Below, piece by piece: positions 9,136-19,961 of a stretch of DNA of 64,000 nucleotides. The stretch lies in NCBI RefSeq assembly GCF_900078385.1, contig NZ_FLQR01000013.1, forward strand, positions 1 through 64,000. Reading direction: 5' to 3'. The position numbers were made by a program, and so were the translations under genes. The notes under the pieces were generated by a model, which was not told the DNA's origin, searched no databases, and saw nothing but the letters and a program-made list of their open reading frames with translations. How positions within the stretch are numbered: position 1 is the first letter of the stretch; the number at the start of each line of letters is the position of its first letter. The stretch comes from an uncultured Microbacterium sp. (GTDB lineage: Bacteria; Actinomycetota; Actinomycetes; Actinomycetales; Microbacteriaceae).

Positions 9136-9756
9136 TCAGGCCTTCTTGGGCGAGAGCTGCTCGATGATGGCCTTCGCGACGTCCTGCATCGTGAGACGGC
9201 GGTCCATCGACGCCTTCTGGATCCAGCGGAACGCCTCCGGCTCCGACAGGCCCATCTTCTCGTTCAGGAGGCCCTTGGCGCGGTCGACGAGCTTGCGGGT
9301 CTCGAAGCGCTCGACCATGTCGGCGACCTCGGCCTCGAGCGTGATGATCTGCTCGTAGCGGGCCAGCGCGATCTCGATCGCGGGCAGCAGGTCGTTGGGC
9401 GTGAAAGGCTTCACGACGTACGCGAGGGCGCCGGCTTCGCTCGCGCGCTCGACGAGCTCCTTCTGGCTGAAGGCCGTCAGGAGGACGACCGGCGCGATGT
9501 GGCTCTTGCTGAGCTTCTCGGCGGCGCTGATGCCGTCGAGTACCGGCATCTTGACGTCCATGATCACCAGGTCGGGGCGCAGCTCGGTCGCGAGCTGGAC
9601 GGCGGTCTCGCCGTCACCGGCCTCGCCGACGACGTCGAAGCCGTTGTCGCGGAGGATCTCGACGATGTCGAGGCGGATCAGGGATTCGTCCTCGGCGACG
9701 ACGACGCGTCGGGGGGCGGAGGACGTGGACGCCGTGGGCTGTTCCTGATCAGTCAC
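9136..9756 (-). CDS. pdtaR: ANTAR-domain response regulator (PdtaR-like)
   Basis: This 206-aa response regulator has an N-terminal receiver domain with acidic pocket Glu22-Asp23, phospho-acceptor Asp67 in V-I-M-D-V-K-M-P and a switch Lys in V-V-K-P-F. A C-terminal ANTAR RNA-binding domain follows at about residues 140-200, including V-D-R-A-K-G-L-L. ANTAR regulators bind paired hairpins in mRNA leaders and act as antiterminators. This one resembles actinobacterial PdtaR, partner of the PdtaS histidine kinase, which is not in the window. The GTG start sits 6 nt after a TAGGAT -10-like box, so a leaderless transcript is possible. Confidence 0.93.
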   Translation of the reverse strand: MTDQEQPTASTSSAPRRVVVAEDESLIRLDIVEILRDNGFDVVGEAGDGETAVQLATELRPDLVIMDVKMPVLDGISAAEKLSKSHIAPVVLLTAFSQKELVERASEAGALAYVVKPFTPNDLLPAIEIALARYEQIITLEAEVADMVERFETRKLVDRAKGLLNEKMGLSEPEAFRWIQKASMDRRLTMQDVAKAIIEQLSPKKA

Positions 9757-9768
9757 CTGTCCATCCTA
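9757..9768 (-). promoter_or_regulatory. Possible -10 element of the ANTAR regulator gene
   Basis: Read on the minus strand, TAGGAT is followed by six bases and then the GTG start of the response regulator. The spacing would place the first transcribed base at or next to the start codon, as in leaderless actinobacterial mRNAs. The AGGA inside the same stretch could equally act as a weak Shine-Dalgarno. No good TTGACA-like -35 box is seen 17 bp upstream. Low confidence. Confidence 0.35.
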
Positions 9769-9815
9769 GAGCCCAGTGCGCGCTGGTTCCTGCGGTATGG
9801 TCGATTCCGGCGTGC

Positions 9816-9896
9816 GCCGGTGTGGCGGAATGGCAGACGCGACCGACTCAAACTCGGTTGTCTTCGGACGTGTGGGTTCGACTCCCACCACCGGCA
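9816..9896 (+). tRNA. tRNA-Leu (anticodon CAA)
   Basis: An 81-nt class II tRNA can be folded by eye. The acceptor stem pairs GCCGGTG with CACCGGC. The anticodon stem is ACCGA/TCGGT with a C-T-C-A-A-A-C loop, giving anticodon CAA. The short variable arm is GTC-TTCG-GAC, and the T arm is GTGGG with a TTCGACT loop and CCCAC. The discriminator base is A, as expected for tRNA-Leu. CCA is not encoded. A TATGGT box 15 bp before the 5' end may be its -10 element. There is no integrase or duplicated 3' end nearby. Confidence 0.95.
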
Positions 9897-10092
9897 CCCC
9901 TCTGTACGACCCCGCATCCCGGTGCAGCCGGCGACGACCGGGCCCCTTCTCACCCCCCCTTGACCTCGTCGCCGCGACGGAGGAGCCTGAGGTCGGCCGC
10001 GCTGACGATGGAGCATGAGCGGTGTTCTCACCGTCATGGGCGGCGCATCCAACGCCGGCCGGCACCGACGACAGTCGACCGGAGGAACCCCC

Positions 10093-11160
10093 ATGAAGAT
10101 CAAGAAGACGCTGCTCACGGGCGCCGCCGCCGCGGCGCTCCTCGTGTCATCGCTCCTCGCCCCGGCCGCGGCGACCGCGACCGCCCCGGCGAGAGGTCCC
10201 GGCGGCGGCGCCGCTCCGCCCGCGGCGACGCTCCTCGTCTCGGGGCTGCAGCAGGCCAGCGGGAGCACCATCGGGCCCGATGGCGCCCTGTACGTCGTCG
10301 AGGGCGCGATCGGCCAGGTCACGCGCATCGACACGCGCACGGGCGTGAAGACGCCGTTCGTGACCGGGCTGCCGAAGTCGGTCATCCCGATCGGCGGGCC
10401 CATCGATGTGGCCTTCGTCGGCCGTACCGCGTACGTCCTCGTGGCCAACGTCGGTGACGACGTCCCCGGCAGCACGCGGAACGACGTCGACGGGATCTAC
10501 CGTGTCGACGGTCCGTCCAGCTTCACCGTCATCGCCGACATCGGCGACTGGTCGCTGAAGAACCCGCCGCCGCCGGACATCGACTTCTTCCTCACCCGCG
10601 GAGTCGTCTTCGCGATGGAGCCCGTCCGCGGCGGCTTCCTCGTCACCGACGGGCACCACAACCGCGTCCTCAAGGCGTCGTGGTCGGGAGTGGTCACCGA
10701 GGTCGAGCAGTTCGCGAACATCGTGCCCACCGGGCTCGCCGTCCGCGTGCCGCGTGTCTACATGGCCGAGGCGGGCCCGGTCCCGCACCTGCCGGAGACC
10801 GGCACCGTGGTCTCGTTCGGGCTGAAGAACCCGCAGCCGCGCACCGTGGCATCCGGCTACAGCCTGCTCGTGGACGTCGAGTTCGGCCCGTGCGGGCTGT
10901 ACGCGCTGTCGCAGGGCGACTCCCCCGGGCAGGTGGATGCGGGTGCGCCGGGCCTGCCCGACAGCGGCGAGCTCCTCGCGGTGAACCGGAACGGCAGGTT
11001 CTCGGTCGTCGCGGACGAGCTGGACCTTCCGACATCGGTCGCCTTCGCGCGGCACACCGCCTACGTCACGACCCTGAACGGCGAGGTCTGGAAGATCGGC
11101 GACCTCGCGGGCGCCGGACATCACCGCGGGAAAGGATGCGCCGTCACCCGCGGGTGGTGA
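10093..11160 (+). CDS. Secreted ScyD/ScyE-family beta-propeller protein
   Basis: This 355-aa protein begins with a signal peptide: M-K-I-K-K, an Ala/Leu-rich core and an Ala-rich cleavage region near residue 30. The mature part reads as an NHL/SMP-30-like six-bladed propeller of the ScyD/ScyE family, with repeated blades such as G-P-D-G-A-L-Y-V-V-E and T-G-L-A-V. These are secreted proteins of unclear function outside scytonemin-producing cyanobacteria. The ATG is preceded by GGAGG. It is monocistronic, lies downstream of tRNA-Leu and ends at a strong hairpin shared with pyk. The family call is good; function is unknown. Confidence 0.82.
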   Translation: MKIKKTLLTGAAAAALLVSSLLAPAAATATAPARGPGGGAAPPAATLLVSGLQQASGSTIGPDGALYVVEGAIGQVTRIDTRTGVKTPFVTGLPKSVIPIGGPIDVAFVGRTAYVLVANVGDDVPGSTRNDVDGIYRVDGPSSFTVIADIGDWSLKNPPPPDIDFFLTRGVVFAMEPVRGGFLVTDGHHNRVLKASWSGVVTEVEQFANIVPTGLAVRVPRVYMAEAGPVPHLPETGTVVSFGLKNPQPRTVASGYSLLVDVEFGPCGLYALSQGDSPGQVDAGAPGLPDSGELLAVNRNGRFSVVADELDLPTSVAFARHTAYVTTLNGEVWKIGDLAGAGHHRGKGCAVTRGW

Positions 11161-11178
11161 GCCCGTCCCCGGGAACGA

Positions 11179-11212
11179 CGAAGAGCGGATGCCGCGTGGC
11201 ATCCGCTCTTCG
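11179..11212. terminator. Bidirectional hairpin terminator between ScyD-like gene and pyk
   Basis: A perfect 15-bp inverted repeat (11179-11193 and 11198-11212) encloses a 4-nt loop, GCGT. It sits between two convergent genes, 18 bp after the plus-strand stop and 15 bp after the minus-strand pyk stop, so it can serve both. There is no T-run, which is common in high-GC actinobacteria. Its arms contain the window-wide motif GGATGCC and its complement. Confidence 0.85.
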
Positions 11213-11227
11213 TGTCCGCTGTCCGGG

Positions 11228-12676
11228 CTACTTGCCGGCCTGGTAGATCGGGGCCTTGCCGTGCACGGCGTCGCCGATCCGGTGGATGCGGATGTCGTTG
11301 GTCGAGCCGATGATTCCGGGAGGCGATCCGGAGATCACCACGACGACGTCGCCTTCCTCGGCCAGCTTGTTCTTCAGGAAGAAGTCGTCCACCTGCAGGA
11401 ACATGAGGTCGGTGTGCGCGACGTGCTCGACGAGGGTCGACTGCACGCCCCACGTCATCGCCATGCGGCGGCGGATCGCCGGGTCGGCGGCGAACGCCAT
11501 CATCGGGATCATGGGACGCAGGCGCGACATGCGCCGCGCCGTGTCGCCGGACTCGGTGAAGATGCAGATGTACTTCGCCTCGACGAACTTGGCGACCTCC
11601 TCCGCGGCGAGCGTGATGATGCCGCCCTGCGTGCGGGGCTTGGTCGTGAACGGCGCGATGCGCTCCAGGCCGTGGTCCTCGGTCGAGGCGATGATCCGCG
11701 CCATCGTCTCGACGACGACGACGGGGTACTTGCCGACGCTCGTCTCGCCGGAGAGCATGACGGCGTCCGCGCCATCGAGGACGGCGTTGGCCACGTCGCT
11801 GGTCTCGGCGCGCGTGGGGACCGGGTTCTCGATCATCGACTCGAGCATCTGCGTCGCGACGATGACGGGCTTGGCCATGCGGCGGCAGAGCTCGACGGCC
11901 CGCTTCTGCACGATCGGGACGGCCTCGAGGGGCAGCTCGACGCCGAGGTCGCCACGGGCGACCATGATGCCGTCGAACGCGTCGATGATCTCCTCGAGGT
12001 TGTCGACGGCCTGCGGCTTCTCGATCTTGGCGATGACGGGGATCTTGCGACCCTCCTCCGCCATGATCGCGTGCACGCGCTGCACGTCGGCGGCGTTGCG
12101 CACGAACGACAGGGCGATGATGTCCGCGCCGGCGCGGAGGCCCCAGCGGAGGTCGGCCTCGTCCTTGTCGGAGAGGGCGGGGACGTTGACGGCCACGCCG
12201 GGCAGGTTGATGCCCTTGTTGTTGGAGACGGGCCCCGCCACGATGACCTCGGTCGTGACGACCGGGCCGTCCACGGAGGTGACCTGGACGCGCACCTTGC
12301 CGTCGTCGATCAGCAGGAAGTCGCCGGGGGTGACGTCTTCGGGGAGACCCTTGAAGGTCGTCGAGACGATCTCCTTGGTGCCCTCGATGTCCTCGGTGGT
12401 GATCTTGAACACGTCGCCGACCGCGAGGTCGTGCGGGCCCGCCTTGAACTTGCCGAGACGGATCTTGGGGCCCTGGAGGTCCACCAGGATGGCGACCGTG
12501 CGGCCGGCGTCGTCCGCGGCCTTCCGGACGTTGGCGAGACGGGCCTCGTGCTCGCTGTAGTCCCCGTGGCTCAGGTTGAATCGGGTCACGTCGACACCGG
12601 CATCGATGATCGCGCGGAGGCTCTCATACGAGGATGTGGCGGGTCCCAGGGTGGCGACGATCTTGGCGCGTCTCAC
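11228..12676 (-). CDS. pyk: Pyruvate kinase
   Basis: This 482-aa glycolytic enzyme converts phosphoenolpyruvate and ADP to pyruvate and ATP. It shows the family signature around the catalytic lysine (A-K-I-E-K-P), the metal- and substrate-binding M-V-A-R-G-D-L-G-V-E stretch and M-L-S-G-E-T-S near the ADP site. The C-terminal allosteric domain is present at normal length. GTG is the start, with GGAG about 9 nt upstream. It lies 50 bp downstream of gltD on the same strand and ends at the hairpin at 11179-11212. Confidence 0.98.
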   Translation of the reverse strand: MRRAKIVATLGPATSSYESLRAIIDAGVDVTRFNLSHGDYSEHEARLANVRKAADDAGRTVAILVDLQGPKIRLGKFKAGPHDLAVGDVFKITTEDIEGTKEIVSTTFKGLPEDVTPGDFLLIDDGKVRVQVTSVDGPVVTTEVIVAGPVSNNKGINLPGVAVNVPALSDKDEADLRWGLRAGADIIALSFVRNAADVQRVHAIMAEEGRKIPVIAKIEKPQAVDNLEEIIDAFDGIMVARGDLGVELPLEAVPIVQKRAVELCRRMAKPVIVATQMLESMIENPVPTRAETSDVANAVLDGADAVMLSGETSVGKYPVVVVETMARIIASTEDHGLERIAPFTTKPRTQGGIITLAAEEVAKFVEAKYICIFTESGDTARRMSRLRPMIPMMAFAADPAIRRRMAMTWGVQSTLVEHVAHTDLMFLQVDDFFLKNKLAEEGDVVVVISGSPPGIIGSTNDIRIHRIGDAVHGKAPIYQAGK

Positions 12677-12726
12677 GTACTGACTCCGGTCTTCGGGTTT
12701 TGTTAGTGTTCCTTACAGCCTACGCT

Positions 12727-14193
12727 TCAGGCGGACTGCAAGCCGATCGCGATATCGCGCGGTCGGACGGGGGCGGGAAGGTTCGTCCCTCCCATAAGGT
12801 ACTCGTCCACCGCCGCGGCCGCCGCGCGTCCCTCGGCGATGGCCCAGACGATGAGCGACTGCCCGCGGCCCGCGTCGCCGGCGACGAAGACGCCCGGCGC
12901 GGTCGCCTGGTAGTCATCGCCGCGCTCCACGTTGCCGCGGCCGGTGAAGATCGCGCCCAGCTGGTGCTCGAGCGCGGTGCGCTCGGGACCCGTGAAGCCC
13001 ATCGCGATGAGGACGAGATCGGCGGGGATCTCGCGCTCGGTGCCGCTCTTGGGCACGCGCGTGCCGTCGCGGTACTCGGTCTCGGCGACCCGGAGGGCCC
13101 GGACCTCGCCGGCGTCGTTCGCGAGGAACTCGACGGTCGACGCGAGGAACGTGCGCTCTCCGCCTTCCTCGTGCGCGGACTGCATCTCGAAGACGGTCGG
13201 CGTCATGGGCCACGGCTGGTGGTCGGGGCGGGACGACGGCGGCTCCTTGCCGATCGCGAGATTCGTGACGCTCAGCGCGCCCTGGCGGTGGGCCGTGCCG
13301 ATGCAGTCGGCGCCGGTGTCGCCGCCGCCGATGACGATGACGTGCTTGCCCTCGGCGTGGATCTGGTTCGCGACCTGGTCGCCCGCGACGACCTTGTTCG
13401 ACTCGACGAGGTACTCCATCGCGAAGTGCACGCCGGCGAGGTCGCGACCCGGGATGGGCAGGTCGCGCGGCACGGTGGCGCCGGTCGCGACGACGACCGC
13501 GTCGTACCGGGCGCGCAGGTCGCTCCAGGACAGGTCCGTGCCGATCTCGACGCCCGCGCGGAAGCGCGTGCCCTCGATCTGCATCTGCCGCAGGCGCGAC
13601 TCGAGGTGGCGCTTCTCCATCTTGAAATCCGGGATGCCGTAGCGCAGCAGCCCGCCGATGCGGTCGTCGCGCTCGTACACCGCGACGGTGTGACCGGCGC
13701 GGGTGAGCTGCTGGGCGGCGGCGAGGCCCGCGGGGCCGGAGCCGACCACCGCGACGGTCTTGCCGGTGAGGCGAGCGGGCGGCTCGGGCTCGACCCAGCC
13801 GTTCGCGAACGCGTCATCGATGATCGAGACCTCGATCTGCTTGATCGTGACGGCGGGCTGGTTGATCCCCAGCACGCACGAGCTCTCGCACGGCGCGGGA
13901 CACAGCCGCCCCGTGAACTCCGGGAAGTTGTTCGTCGCGTGCAGACGCTCGATCGCGGAGCGGCCCTCGCCGCGCCACGTCAGGTCGTTCCACTCCGGGA
14001 TCAGGTTGCCGAGGGGACAGCCCTTGTGGCAGAACGGGATGCCGCAGTCCATACAGCGACCGGCCTGGCGGCGGAGCACGGCGGAGTCGCCGGGCTCGTA
14101 CACCTCTTTCCAGTCCATGATGCGGACGGGGATGGGCCGACGCGCGGGAAGCTCGCGCTCGGTGACTTTCAGAAAGCCCTTGGGGTCAGCCAC
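12727..14193 (-). CDS. gltD: Glutamate synthase (NADPH) small subunit
   Basis: This 488-aa FAD/NADPH subunit of GOGAT passes electrons from NADPH to the large subunit for making two glutamates from glutamine and 2-oxoglutarate. The N-terminal part carries the iron-sulfur cysteines (C-M-D-C-G-I-P-F-C, then C-P-A-P-C-E-S-S-C). The flavin motif [12 protein letters not shown] and the NADPH motif [10 protein letters not shown] follow. Its start overlaps the end of gltB by 8 bp, indicating translational coupling. Confidence 0.97.
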   Translation of the reverse strand: MADPKGFLKVTERELPARRPIPVRIMDWKEVYEPGDSAVLRRQAGRCMDCGIPFCHKGCPLGNLIPEWNDLTWRGEGRSAIERLHATNNFPEFTGRLCPAPCESSCVLGINQPAVTIKQIEVSIIDDAFANGWVEPEPPARLTGKTVAVVGSGPAGLAAAQQLTRAGHTVAVYERDDRIGGLLRYGIPDFKMEKRHLESRLRQMQIEGTRFRAGVEIGTDLSWSDLRARYDAVVVATGATVPRDLPIPGRDLAGVHFAMEYLVESNKVVAGDQVANQIHAEGKHVIVIGGGDTGADCIGTAHRQGALSVTNLAIGKEPPSSRPDHQPWPMTPTVFEMQSAHEEGGERTFLASTVEFLANDAGEVRALRVAETEYRDGTRVPKSGTEREIPADLVLIAMGFTGPERTALEHQLGAIFTGRGNVERGDDYQATAPGVFVAGDAGRGQSLIVWAIAEGRAAAAAVDEYLMGGTNLPAPVRPRDIAIGLQSA

Positions 14194-17100
14194 CGGTCAC
14201 CTCCAGGATTCGGGTCCAGACGACGTCGCCATCGGGGTCCAGCCCCTCGGCGGCCGCCTCCTGGCGGGTCTGCAGAACCGCGGCGTAATCGCGCGGCAGG
14301 ATGCGGACGAAGTTCGACACCTCGGCGTCGAAGTCGTCCAGGAGTGCGGCGGCGAGAGCGGAGTCCGTCTCGGCCACATGCTGCACGAGCAGGTCGCGGA
14401 GGATCTCCGCGTCGCCCGCGCCGAGGTCGAGGAGCTCCAGCTCGCCGTTCGCGATCGCCTCGCGGTTCACCAGCGCGGTGTCCAGCTTGTAGACGTACGC
14501 GGAACCGCCCGACATGCCGGCGCCGAGATTGCGCCCCGTCGTGCCGAGGATGACGGCGAGACCGCCCGTCATGTACTCCAGGGCGTGGTCGCCGACGCCC
14601 TCGACGACGGCGGTGGCGCCGGAGTTGCGGACGAAGAACCGCTCCCCCACGACGCCGCGCAGGAACATCGTGCCCTGCGTCGCGCCGTAGCCGATGACGT
14701 TGCCGGCGATGACGTTCTGGGAGGCGTCGAACGTCGCGGCCCGTGGGGGCCGGACGACGATCTGACCGCCGGAGAGGCCCTTGCCCACGTAGTCGTTCGA
14801 GTCGCCCTCGAGTCGCAGCGTGATGCCCGCGGGCAGGAAAGCACCGAAGGACTGACCCGCGGAGCCCGTGAGGTTGACCTCGATCGAGCCCGAGGGCAGG
14901 CCGTTCTCACCGTGCGCGCGGGTGACGTGATGCCCGAGCATCGTCCCGACGGCGCGGGCGGTGTTGCGGACCGGCAGGTCGATGGCGATGTGACCGCCGT
15001 GGACCAGCACATCCTGAGCGCGTTCGATGAGCTGCACGTCGAAGTGGTCCTCGAGCTCGTGGTCCTGAGCCCGCGCGTTGCGCCGCGGCACGTCCGCCGC
15101 GAAGGCGGGACCCTCGAGGATGGGCGCGAGGTCCAGCCCGTTGGCCTTCCAGTGCTCGACCGCGCCGTTGACATCCAGCAGCTCGTTGTGGCCGACGGCC
15201 TCCTCGAGCGAGCGGAAGCCGAGCTCGGCGAGGTACTCGCGCACTTCCTGCGCGATGAACTCCATGAAGTTCACGACGAACTCCGGCTTGCCGGTGAAGC
15301 GCTCGCGCAGCACGGGGTTCTGCGTCGCGACGCCCACGGGGCAGGTGTCGAGGTGGCAGACGCGCATCATGATGCAGCCTTCGACGACCAGCGCGGTCGT
15401 CGCGAAGCCGAACTCCTCGGCGCCCAGGAGCGCCGCGATGATGACGTCGCGACCCGTCTTGAGCTGCCCGTCGGCCTGCACCACGACGCGGTCGCGCATG
15501 TCGTTGAGCATGAGGGTCTGCTGCGTCTCGGCGAGTCCCAGCTCCCACGGGGTGCCGGCGTGCTTGAGCGAGTTCAACGGGCTCGCGCCGGTGCCGCCGT
15601 CGTGGCCGGAGACCAGGATGACGTCGGCGAGGGCCTTCGCGGTGCCCGCGGCCACCGCGCCGATGCCCGACTGGCTCACGAGCTTGACGTGCACCCGCGC
15701 CCCGGGGTTCGCGCGCTTGAGGTCGAAGATGAGCTGCTTGAGGTCTTCGATCGAGTAGATGTCGTGGTGCGGCGGCGGCGAGATGAGGCCGACGCCGGGC
15801 GTGCCCCCGCGCGTCCGCGCGATCCACGGGTACACCTTCGCGGGCGGCAGCTGACCGCCCTCGCCGGGCTTCGCGCCCTGCGCGAGCTTGATCTGGATGT
15901 CGTCGGCGTGCGTGAGGTACATGCTCGTGACGCCGAAGCGGCCGGACGCGACCTGCTTGATCGCGCTGCGGCGCTGCGGGTCGAGCAGACGGTCGGTGTC
16001 CTCGCCGCCCTCCCCCGTGTTCGACTTCGCGCCGATGCTGTTCATCGCGATGGCGAGCGTCTCGTGGGCTTCCTTCGAGATGGAGCCGTAGCTCATCGCG
16101 CCGGTGGAGAAGCGCTTCACGATCGAAGAGACCGGCTCGACCTCGTCGATGGGCACGGGCGGGCGATGACCCGCGCGCAGGGCGAACATCCCGCGCAGGG
16201 TCTTCAGCTCCTTCGCCTGGTCGTCGACGAGCTTCGTGTACTCCCGGAAGATGTCGTACCGGCGCGTACGCGTGGAGTGCTGCAGCCGGAAGACCGTGTC
16301 GGGGTTGAACAGGTGCGGAGAGCCGTCGCGCCGCCACTGGTACTCGCCGCCGGTCCAGAGACGCTCGTGGGCGCGGGCCGCCTCGTCCTCGGGGTACGCG
16401 TAGTCGTGGCGCGCCTGGTTCTCGGCGGAGATCTCGGTGATCCCGACGCCGCCGAGCTTGGTCTCGGTGCCCGTGAAGTACTTGTCGACGAACTCGTGCG
16501 AGAGGCCCACGGCCTCGAACACCTGAGCGCCGGCGTAGGAGGACACCGTGGAGATGCCCATCTTCGACATGATCTTCAGGACGCCCTTGCCGAGCGCGTA
16601 GATGAGGTTCCGCACCGCCTTCTCGGGCGTGACGTTCGTGATGAACCCGGCGCGCACGAGGTACTCGACGGTCTCCATCGCGAGGTACGGGTTCACCGCG
16701 GACGCGCCGTAGCCGATGAGCGTCGCGACGTGATGCACCTCGCGCACGTCACCGGCCTCGACGACGAGCCCGACCTTCATCCGGTTCTCCTGGCGGATGA
16801 GGTGGTGGTGGATGGCGGAGAGCATGAGCAGCGACGGGATCGGGACGAGGTCCTTGTTCGAGTCGCGGTCGCTCAGGATGATGAACTCGACGCCGTCGGC
16901 GATGGCGGCATCCACCTCGGCGCACATGGCCTCCAGGCGCGCCTCCATGGAGCCGGGGCCCTGGTCGAAGTGGTAGAGCCCGCGGATCGTGACCGACCGG
17001 CGGCCCGGGAGCGCCTTGTCGATGTTCTGGAGCTTGGCGAGCTCGTCGTTGTCGATGACCGGGAAGTCCAACGTGATGACGCGGGTGTGGTCCGCACCCC

Positions 17101-18775
17101 AGGACAGCAGGTTCCGCTCCGGCCCGATGCCGTGCGAGAGCGAGGTGACGACCTCTTCGCGGATGGAGTCCAGCGGCGGGTTCGTCACCTGCGCGAACTG
17201 CTGCGTGAAGTAGTCGAACAGGAGCCGGGGGCGCTCGCTGAGCACCGCGATGGGCGTGTCCGACCCCATCGCGCCGAGCGGCTCGGCGCCGGTCTGCCCC
17301 ATCGGGGTCAGGAGGATCCGCACCTCCTCCTCGGTGTAGCCGAAGGTGCGCTGGCGGCGCGTGATCGATGCGATGGGGTGCACGATGTGCTCCCGCTCGG
17401 GCAGGTCCTTCAGGCGGACGCGCCCGGCATCCAGCCATTCCTGCCACGGCTGAGCCGTAGCCAGCTGCGTCTTGATCTCGTCTTCCTCGACGATGCGCCG
17501 GTTGGCGGTGTCGACGAGGAACATGCGGCCGGGGCGGAGCCGGCCGCGCCGCTTGATGCGCTCCGGCTCGAAGTCGAGGACGCCCGTCTCGCTGCCGATC
17601 ACGACGAGGCCGTCGGTGGTCTCGGTCCAGCGGCCGGGGCGGAGGCCGTTGCGGTCCAGCGTCGCGCCGACGAGGGTGCCGTCGGTGAAGATGAGAGCGG
17701 CCGGACCGTCCCACGGCTCCATCTGCATCGAGTGGTAGTCGTAGAAGGCGCGCAGCTGCGGGTCGATGTCGGCCTGCTTCTCGTACGCCTCCGGGACCAT
17801 CATCATGATCGCGTGCGGAAGGCTGCGGCCGGTGAGGGTCAGGAGCTCGAGGACCTCGTCGAACGATGCCGAGTCACTCGCGCCCTCCGTGCAGATCGGC
17901 AGCAGCGGGCGGATGTCGCCGATGAGCTGGGACTCCAGCTGCGACTGCCGTGCCCGCATCCAGTTGCGGTTGCCGTTGACGGTGTTGATCTCGCCGTTGT
18001 GCGCGAGCATCCGCAGCGGCTGTGCAAGCGGCCAGGACGGGAAGGTGTTGGTCGAGTAGCGGGAGTGCACGACGGCGAGCTCGCTCGCGAACCGCTCATC
18101 CTGCAGGTCGGGGTAGAAGGGCTCCAGCTGCAGGGTCGTGACCATGCCCTTGTAGCCGATGGTGCGCGAGGACAGCGACACGAAGTACGCGTCGTGCTCG
18201 CGGCGGGCGCGCTTGCGGAGCCGGTACACGCGACGGTCGAGGTCGATGCCGGACAGCGCCGGCTGGTCGCCCGCGGCGGGGTGCGACACGAAGAGCTGCT
18301 CGAAGGCCGGGCGCGCCGCGTGGGCGAGCTTGCCGAGGTTCTCCTGCTCGGTGGGCACCACGCGCCACCCGAGGACCGTGAGACCCTCCGCGGCGGCGAT
18401 CTTCTCGACGCCCGCCTTGACGGCGAGGCGCGCGGCCTCCTCCAGGGGCAGGAACGCCATGCCGGCGGCGTACTCGCCCACCGGCGGCAGGTCGAAGTCG
18501 ACGACGGCGCGCAGGAAGGCGTCCGGCATCTGCGTGAGGATGCCGGCGCCGTCACCGGTGCCCGCGTCGGAGCCGATGGCGCCGCGGTGCTCGAGGTTGC
18601 GCAGCGCGGTCAGGGCCAGCTGCACGATGTCGTGGCCGGGCTCGCCGCGCAGCGTCGCGACCATCGCCAGGCCGCAGGCGTCCTTCTCGAAGGCAGGGTT
18701 GTACATGCCCTGCTTGGGGGGCATGCCCGGCAGCACGCCGGGGCGGTCGACGTCGCGATAGGGGCTCGAAGGCAT
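14186..18775 (-). CDS. gltB: Glutamate synthase large subunit
   Basis: This 1529-aa GOGAT alpha subunit has an N-terminal class II glutaminase (nucleophile Cys34 in K-D-A-C-G, exposed after propeptide removal), a central domain, an FMN synthase domain and a C-terminal beta-helix. The 3Fe-4S ligands are Cys1134, Cys1140 and Cys1145 in the [12 protein letters not shown] stretch. The frame also offers GTG at 18790 and TTG at 18802. The ATG at 18775 is chosen because GAGGACGG lies just upstream and the family usually starts near there. gltB and gltD form an operon. Confidence 0.97.
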   Translation of the reverse strand: MPSSPYRDVDRPGVLPGMPPKQGMYNPAFEKDACGLAMVATLRGEPGHDIVQLALTALRNLEHRGAIGSDAGTGDGAGILTQMPDAFLRAVVDFDLPPVGEYAAGMAFLPLEEAARLAVKAGVEKIAAAEGLTVLGWRVVPTEQENLGKLAHAARPAFEQLFVSHPAAGDQPALSGIDLDRRVYRLRKRARREHDAYFVSLSSRTIGYKGMVTTLQLEPFYPDLQDERFASELAVVHSRYSTNTFPSWPLAQPLRMLAHNGEINTVNGNRNWMRARQSQLESQLIGDIRPLLPICTEGASDSASFDEVLELLTLTGRSLPHAIMMMVPEAYEKQADIDPQLRAFYDYHSMQMEPWDGPAALIFTDGTLVGATLDRNGLRPGRWTETTDGLVVIGSETGVLDFEPERIKRRGRLRPGRMFLVDTANRRIVEEDEIKTQLATAQPWQEWLDAGRVRLKDLPEREHIVHPIASITRRQRTFGYTEEEVRILLTPMGQTGAEPLGAMGSDTPIAVLSERPRLLFDYFTQQFAQVTNPPLDSIREEVVTSLSHGIGPERNLLSWGADHTRVITLDFPVIDNDELAKLQNIDKALPGRRSVTIRGLYHFDQGPGSMEARLEAMCAEVDAAIADGVEFIILSDRDSNKDLVPIPSLLMLSAIHHHLIRQENRMKVGLVVEAGDVREVHHVATLIGYGASAVNPYLAMETVEYLVRAGFITNVTPEKAVRNLIYALGKGVLKIMSKMGISTVSSYAGAQVFEAVGLSHEFVDKYFTGTETKLGGVGITEISAENQARHDYAYPEDEAARAHERLWTGGEYQWRRDGSPHLFNPDTVFRLQHSTRTRRYDIFREYTKLVDDQAKELKTLRGMFALRAGHRPPVPIDEVEPVSSIVKRFSTGAMSYGSISKEAHETLAIAMNSIGAKSNTGEGGEDTDRLLDPQRRSAIKQVASGRFGVTSMYLTHADDIQIKLAQGAKPGEGGQLPPAKVYPWIARTRGGTPGVGLISPPPHHDIYSIEDLKQLIFDLKRANPGARVHVKLVSQSGIGAVAAGTAKALADVILVSGHDGGTGASPLNSLKHAGTPWELGLAETQQTLMLNDMRDRVVVQADGQLKTGRDVIIAALLGAEEFGFATTALVVEGCIMMRVCHLDTCPVGVATQNPVLRERFTGKPEFVVNFMEFIAQEVREYLAELGFRSLEEAVGHNELLDVNGAVEHWKANGLDLAPILEGPAFAADVPRRNARAQDHELEDHFDVQLIERAQDVLVHGGHIAIDLPVRNTARAVGTMLGHHVTRAHGENGLPSGSIEVNLTGSAGQSFGAFLPAGITLRLEGDSNDYVGKGLSGGQIVVRPPRAATFDASQNVIAGNVIGYGATQGTMFLRGVVGERFFVRNSGATAVVEGVGDHALEYMTGGLAVILGTTGRNLGAGMSGGSAYVYKLDTALVNREAIANGELELLDLGAGDAEILRDLLVQHVAETDSALAAALLDDFDAEVSNFVRILPRDYAAVLQTRQEAAAEGLDPDGDVVWTRILEVTGG

Positions 18776-18829
18776 CGCTACCGTCCTCACATTGATGCTC
18801 AACTGGGACGACGTCGGCCCGCGGTGTTC

Positions 18830-19798
18830 TTACGTGGTGACTTTGCTTGTGGCGGCGTCTGGGATGTCTTCGGGCGTGGTGGGTGCGCTGACGTCCACGA
18901 AGTCATCGGTGTCCCCCGATTGTACAACCCCGTCGGGCGTCCACTCGCGACCGGGCACGTAGACCGACGGCTCGAGGCCGAGGTGACGGCGTCGCTGGAC
19001 GACCAGGATGACGATGCCGACCAGCACGCCGAGCACGGCCGCCCACACGTTCGTGCGGAGACCGAAGAAGATCTCGCTCGGATCGATGCGGATGGACTCC
19101 CACACGATGCGCCCGGCGCTGTACCAGATGAGGTAGACGGCGAACAGGCGACCCCACTGCATGCTCAGACGCCGGCCGAGCCACAGCAGCACGACGACGC
19201 CGATGAGGTTCCAGATGACCTCGTACAGGAACGTGGGGTGGAAGAGCGTGTCGTCGGCGAGGCCGGCGGGGAAGGCGGGGTTGTCGGGGCTGATCTCCAG
19301 CCCCCACGGCAGGTCGGTGGGCAGGCCGAACAGCTCCTGGTTGAACCAGTTGCCGAAGCGTCCCATCGCCTGGGCGAGCAGCAGACCGGGGGCGAGGGCG
19401 TCGGCGAAGCTCCAGAAGCGGATGCCGGTCCAGCGGCAGCCGAGCCACGCGCCGACGGCGCCGCCGAGGAGCGCGCCGAAGATGGCGATGCCGCCCTCCC
19501 AGATGAACAGCACCGCCCACGGGTTCTTGTCCTCGCCGAAGTAGAAGCCCGGGTGGGTCAGGACGTGGAAGATGCGGGCGCCGACGATCGCGAGCGGGAC
19601 GGCGAGCAGGCAGATGTCGATGACGACCCACGGCTCCGCGCCGCGCTTGGTGAGGCGGTGGTTCGTGAGGAACGCCGCCGCGACGATGCCCGCGAGGATG
19701 CAGAGCGCGTAGAAGTGGATCGTCAGCGGTCCGACCTGGAAGCTGCTGATCGGCGGGCTCGGGATGCTGGCGACGACGGAGAGCGCGGAGAAAGTCAC
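18830..19798 (-). CDS. lgt: Prolipoprotein diacylglyceryl transferase
   Basis: This 322-aa inner-membrane enzyme transfers diacylglycerol from phosphatidylglycerol to the lipobox cysteine of prelipoproteins. Several transmembrane helices are visible. The Lgt signature G-R-F-G-N-W-F-N-Q-E is near the middle, preceded by G-A-R-I-F-H-V. The C-terminal tail after the last helix is long and polar, as is usual in actinobacteria. It starts with GTG. It follows trpA after a gap holding a hairpin and is followed by gltB, matching the conserved trp-lgt-gltB order of the group. Confidence 0.96.
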   Translation of the reverse strand: MTFSALSVVASIPSPPISSFQVGPLTIHFYALCILAGIVAAAFLTNHRLTKRGAEPWVVIDICLLAVPLAIVGARIFHVLTHPGFYFGEDKNPWAVLFIWEGGIAIFGALLGGAVGAWLGCRWTGIRFWSFADALAPGLLLAQAMGRFGNWFNQELFGLPTDLPWGLEISPDNPAFPAGLADDTLFHPTFLYEVIWNLIGVVVLLWLGRRLSMQWGRLFAVYLIWYSAGRIVWESIRIDPSEIFFGLRTNVWAAVLGVLVGIVILVVQRRRHLGLEPSVYVPGREWTPDGVVQSGDTDDFVDVSAPTTPEDIPDAATSKVTT

Positions 19799-19870
19799 GC
19801 CGCGAGTCTACTTCGCCCCGCCCGCTCCCCCGCGCCGGTCGGCGCGCGAGGACCCCGTCGAACCGACATC

Positions 19871-19924
19871 GGCTCGCCGAACCCCTACGACCCCGACGCG
19901 AATCCTGCAGGGGCTCGGCGAGCC
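19871..19924 (-). terminator. Hairpin after trpA, likely trp operon terminator
   Basis: Inverted arms of 16 nt (19871-19886 and 19909-19924) flank a 22-nt loop. One position is A opposite C on the plus strand, which becomes a U-G wobble in minus-strand RNA, so the structure fits a transcript running from trpA toward lgt. It lies about 38 nt past the trpA stop. There is no U-tract. Confidence 0.6.
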
Positions 19925-19961
19925 ACGGTGGGTTCGCGGGAAGGGCGGGGGTGGGGGTGGG

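Noticed and set aside
9816..9896. tRNA-Leu as a possible integration site
   Set aside because: There is no integrase, no repeated tRNA 3' end and no composition change nearby; flanking genes are ordinary chromosomal genes.
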